NCBI GenBank assembly: GCA_017995275.1
Contig: JAGOJE010000037.1
Coordinates: forward strand, 1-8,355
Length of the DNA stretch: 8,355 bases
Direction: 5' to 3'
DNA from: Rickettsiaceae bacterium
GTDB lineage: Bacteria > Pseudomonadota > Alphaproteobacteria > Rickettsiales > Rickettsiaceae
The translations under genes were made by a program, and so were the position numbers. Below, one piece after another: positions 6,003 to 8,355 of the stretch. Every line of letters begins with the position of its first letter. Position 1 is the first letter of the stretch. Under the pieces are notes generated by a model. The model made no database searches and was not told the DNA's origin. It worked only from the letters and a program-made list of their open reading frames with translations.

Positions 6003-6824
6003 TTAGTTTTGCTGTGTTTTCTTTAATATAGACAGGATTTTTTCATATTCTTCTATATATAAATCATCAATTTCTTCTTTGAATTGCCAGTTCTCTGTTT
6101 CAAGAATTATCAATTTATCCTTTCCAGTTAGAGACTCATATTTTTCGATATTTTGGTCTGATGATATTATAAAGAACTTATTCCCTCCGGATAATCTTTT
6201 AATTTTTTGAGAGAATTTTATTGATGAAAAATCTGAATATTCATAGATTTTCCTGGCATTATCTATTCCACTAAAAAGATAATCTGCGCTGTCTGAGAGT
6301 ATAACTATTTTGGTTCCATCGATTAATTTACGTCTCTGATCTATTTCTTTTAATATAGTTACATAATGGTTTAGGCGATTTTCAAAATAACTAGAATCAT
6401 CCGGAGAAAATTTTGAGAATTTATTGCAGAATGCTTTCATTATAATAATAGCATTCTCTGGAAGTAGCCATAAATGGAAATTCCTATCTATGATCTTTAT
6501 TCCATCCAATGTTGAAATTTTTATTTTTTCTTTTTCAAATTTATTTATAAGTGGTAAGCCAAAGCTATCGAATCTTTCATTTACATATATTAGAAAATCA
6601 GCCGATTCTGTTTTTTTTAAATCGCTTGGCTTTAAGGAGTAATGATGTGGGCAGCCATTGTTAGAAGCAATAGTAGAAACATTTACCTTGTCTCCCCCAA
6701 CCATAGCAGCAAGGCTTGCTATAGGACTGATGGTTGTAACAACATTTATTTTAGCAAAAGCAAAGATTGGAAAAATAATTGATACAAGAAATATAAAGAG
6801 GTGAATTTTAAATTTTTTTTTCAT
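6003..6824 (-). CDS. Divergent periplasmic metal-binding protein, ZnuA/TroA (cluster A-I) family
   Basis: The 273-residue product begins with a clear Sec signal: KKK, a hydrophobic stretch (8-22) and FAFA before a likely cleavage near residue 24. It then follows the solute-binding pattern of zinc/manganese ABC transporters: VVTTISPIASLAAMVGGDKVNV (28-49), CPHHYSLKPSDLKK (58-71) and FHLWLLPENA (116-125). Metal ligands seen in the family correspond to H60 or H61 and H117. At the third site, usually H or E, the sequence has S177-D178, and at the fourth, usually D, a poorly matching LETEN (241-245). The His-rich loop typical of ZnuA is absent. It may bind zinc or manganese, or have lost tight binding. 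No permease or ATPase gene is nearby. The start lies 2 bases after the cca stop, with only a weak upstream AGG. The C-terminal half is poorly conserved, hence no firm gene symbol. Confidence 0.75.
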   Translation of the reverse strand: MKKKFKIHLFIFLVSIIFPIFAFAKINVVTTISPIASLAAMVGGDKVNVSTIASNNGCPHHYSLKPSDLKKTESADFLIYVNERFDSFGLPLINKFEKEKIKISTLDGIKIIDRNFHLWLLPENAIIIMKAFCNKFSKFSPDDSSYFENRLNHYVTILKEIDQRRKLIDGTKIVILSDSADYLFSGIDNARKIYEYSDFSSIKFSQKIKRLSGGNKFFIISSDQNIEKYESLTGKDKLIILETENWQFKEEIDDLYIEEYEKILSILKKTQQN

Positions 6825-6826
6825 AG

Positions 6827-7990
6827 TTATTTGCCTAGCATATTTAGAAGCTCACTTTTTGAAAGCGAGAATCCACTTTTTATCCAGCTGTTTTTCAATA
6901 AGGATATCGTTTCGCCTAATTTTTTCCCTGTGATTCCTAGATTCATAAGGTAATGTGAAGTAATAGGAAAAACTGGGGCAGAGGATGAGAATGTGTTCAA
7001 AAATTCACTACGTTTTTGTTCATTTATTAAATTAAGCTTAGTTGCGAATTCAACATATTTTTCCATTTCGCATTTCGCTTCCCAACGTTTTAGAAGTTCG
7101 AAATTGATATCATCACCTTCTTTTATGGATATTATATCCGTTACTGCATCCACTAGCCTTTTAGGAAATAAGAATTTTTTGAGCTGAGTTTTTACTTTAT
7201 CAGAAGGGTTATTTGAAAATAATATTGCATATTCAGTTTCTAGAAATCTATGCCCTACTGGTTGAGGTAATTCTTTGAGTTTTAATTTTCCGAAAGTGTT
7301 TATTCCGGCTTTTTCTATTTCAGCTATTGCGAGGGAGCATTTTGGTGACATTATAATTTTATCGAGCTCTTTATTTATTGTAAAGCGGGATATCATCTCT
7401 AGCCCTTTTTTGTTTTCCACGCAGGCTTTGTAGCCTTCGGCGTCAATGTCATTCGCATAACAGGATGAAAATCTAAAAAATCGTAATATTCTGGAGTAAT
7501 CTTCTTTTATTTTATCTTCAGCCCTACCTATGAATTTTACTTGCTTGTTATGAAGGTCATCAATTCCACCTTGGTAATCGTAGATTTTTTGTTCTTGCAC
7601 GTCGTAGCTAAGTGCGTTGATTGTAAAATCCCGGCGGTTTGAATCTAATGCAAAGTCATTTGTGAATTCTACATCGGCTCTTCTGCCATAGCATTTAATG
7701 TCCTTCCTGAGAGATGCTATTTCAAAAACCTCATTTCCTACGGCTACCATTATTATCCCGAATTCTGGAAGTATTCTGAAGATATTAAAATTTTCTTTTG
7801 TTAATATTTTAGATATTTTATCTGGAGTTCCTGCAACTGCTATATCGATATCTACAACTCTTTTGCCTATTAATGCATCCCTTACGCATCCCCCAACAAG
7901 CCTAGCCTCTAATCCAGCTGATGATAAAGCTTTTAAGATTAGATTTAATGAGTGTGATTCAAATTTTAGTTCTTTCTGTATTATTTTCAT
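6827..7990 (-). CDS. cca: tRNA nucleotidyltransferase (CCA-adding enzyme), class II poly(A) polymerase family
   Basis: This cytoplasmic enzyme builds or repairs the 3' CCA end of tRNAs from CTP and ATP without a nucleic acid template. The 387-residue product has the class II head domain: [10 protein letters not shown] (31-40), catalytic carboxylates D47 and D49 in VDIDIA, RRADVEF (103-109), RRDFTINAL (119-127) for NTP selection, DYQGGIDDL (138-146) and the neck motif [12 protein letters not shown] (163-174). The C-terminal half (about 200-387) is the diverged helical tRNA-binding part common in alphaproteobacteria; no HD domain signature is obvious. A poly(A) polymerase cannot be fully excluded, because the two share the head domain, but this length and sequence favour CCA addition. 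The ATG lies inside rlmE, overlapping it by 32 bases, with an AGGA site 7 bases upstream. The metal-binding protein gene follows after 2 bases. Confidence 0.92.
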   Translation of the reverse strand: MKIIQKELKFESHSLNLILKALSSAGLEARLVGGCVRDALIGKRVVDIDIAVAGTPDKISKILTKENFNIFRILPEFGIIMVAVGNEVFEIASLRKDIKCYGRRADVEFTNDFALDSNRRDFTINALSYDVQEQKIYDYQGGIDDLHNKQVKFIGRAEDKIKEDYSRILRFFRFSSCYANDIDAEGYKACVENKKGLEMISRFTINKELDKIIMSPKCSLAIAEIEKAGINTFGKLKLKELPQPVGHRFLETEYAILFSNNPSDKVKTQLKKFLFPKRLVDAVTDIISIKEGDDINFELLKRWEAKCEMEKYVEFATKLNLINEQKRSEFLNTFSSSAPVFPITSHYLMNLGITGKKLGETISLLKNSWIKSGFSLSKSELLNMLGK

Positions 7991-8355
7991 TTTTAAATCC
8001 TAGTGCTACTAGATATATTTCTTTAGAATCTTGTCTGCTGGATTCTGGTTTGAAGTGTTTAACAGTTGTGAATTTACGTTTTACTTCTGCCAGTAACTCA
8101 TGTTCAGTGCCGCCCCTGAATATTTTTGCTATAAAGTGGCCTCCTTTACTTAGTGTTTTGCACGCAAAGTTGAAACTCATTTCGCATAGATCCATTATTC
8201 TTATGTGATCGGTTGCTGCGTGGCCAGTGGTGTTTGCTGCCATGTCACTCATTATTATGTCAGCCATTCCGCCAAGCATTTGTGAAAGTTTTGTAGGAGT
8301 CTCTGGATCGTAGAAATCCATCTGGGCGCTTATTACGCCTTCTATTGGTTCAAAT
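7959..8355 (-). CDS. rlmE: 23S rRNA (uridine(2552)-2'-O)-methyltransferase RlmE, C-terminal part only
   Basis: RlmE (FtsJ/RrmJ) 2'-O-methylates U2552 in the 23S rRNA A-loop late in 50S assembly. The window holds the last 131 codons; the frame is open to the right edge. The ATG at 8321 is internal, since the codons before it read [11 protein letters not shown] and match the conserved PI.GV..(I/L)QGDF stretch. Visible motifs are [24 protein letters not shown] and KEIYLVALG. Three residues of the family's K-D-K-E catalytic set are seen: D encoded at 8244-8246, K at 8124-8126 and E at 8019-8021; the first lysine is outside the window. About 12 polar residues extend past the usual end near VALG, and this tail is where the downstream cca gene overlaps. 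Confidence 0.94.
   Translation of the reverse strand, partial: FEPIEGVISAQMDFYDPETPTKLSQMLGGMADIIMSDMAANTTGHAATDHIRIMDLCEMSFNFACKTLSKGGHFIAKIFRGGTEHELLAEVKRKFTTVKHFKPESSRQDSKEIYLVALGFKNENNTERTKI

Overview
The window is an AT-rich stretch in which every recognisable gene lies on the minus strand. It reads as part of a reduced alphaproteobacterial chromosome, most likely a Rickettsiales-type intracellular bacterium. Three things suggest this: the strong A/T codon bias, the alphaproteobacterial look of the division proteins, and a GC-rich palindromic intergenic element of the kind scattered through Rickettsiales genomes. The genus cannot be decided from the sequence; a Midichloriaceae-like lineage is possible but unproven.

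Reading in the direction of transcription (right to left), the first block (8355 down to 6003) is a tight cluster: the 3' part of rlmE (23S rRNA 2'-O-methyltransferase), cca (tRNA nucleotidyltransferase, overlapping rlmE by 32 bases) and a secreted, divergent cluster A-I metal-binding protein of the ZnuA/TroA type (2 bases after cca). A T-rich hairpin after the last gene probably ends this unit.

The only long non-coding stretch is 5188-6002. It holds the znuA-side terminator, a roughly 190-base module of nested inverted repeats (5667-5856), an isolated plus-strand terminator-like hairpin, a 170-base palindromic repeat (5382-5551), and the control region of the next operon.

The second block (5187 down to 1) is the start of the division and cell wall (dcw) cluster in classical order: mraZ, rsmH, ftsL, ftsI, murE and murF (cut by the window edge). 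Junctions are overlapping or separated by only a few bases, so the genes are almost certainly co-transcribed. A good sigma70 promoter lies at 5275-5303. Five TGG-type pentamers at an exact 10-base period (5232-5276) overlap its -10 box and leader, matching the known MraZ operator, so MraZ probably represses its own operon. Together the genes supply lipid-linked peptidoglycan precursors with meso-diaminopimelate (MurE, MurF), septal cross-linking (FtsI, FtsL) and a ribosome modification (RsmH). The organism therefore appears able to make peptidoglycan at division.

I found no convincing new multi-gene system. The most worthwhile unexplained signals are the structured intergenic module, the five-repeat MraZ operator, and the divergent metal-binding protein sitting in an RNA-maturation gene cluster.
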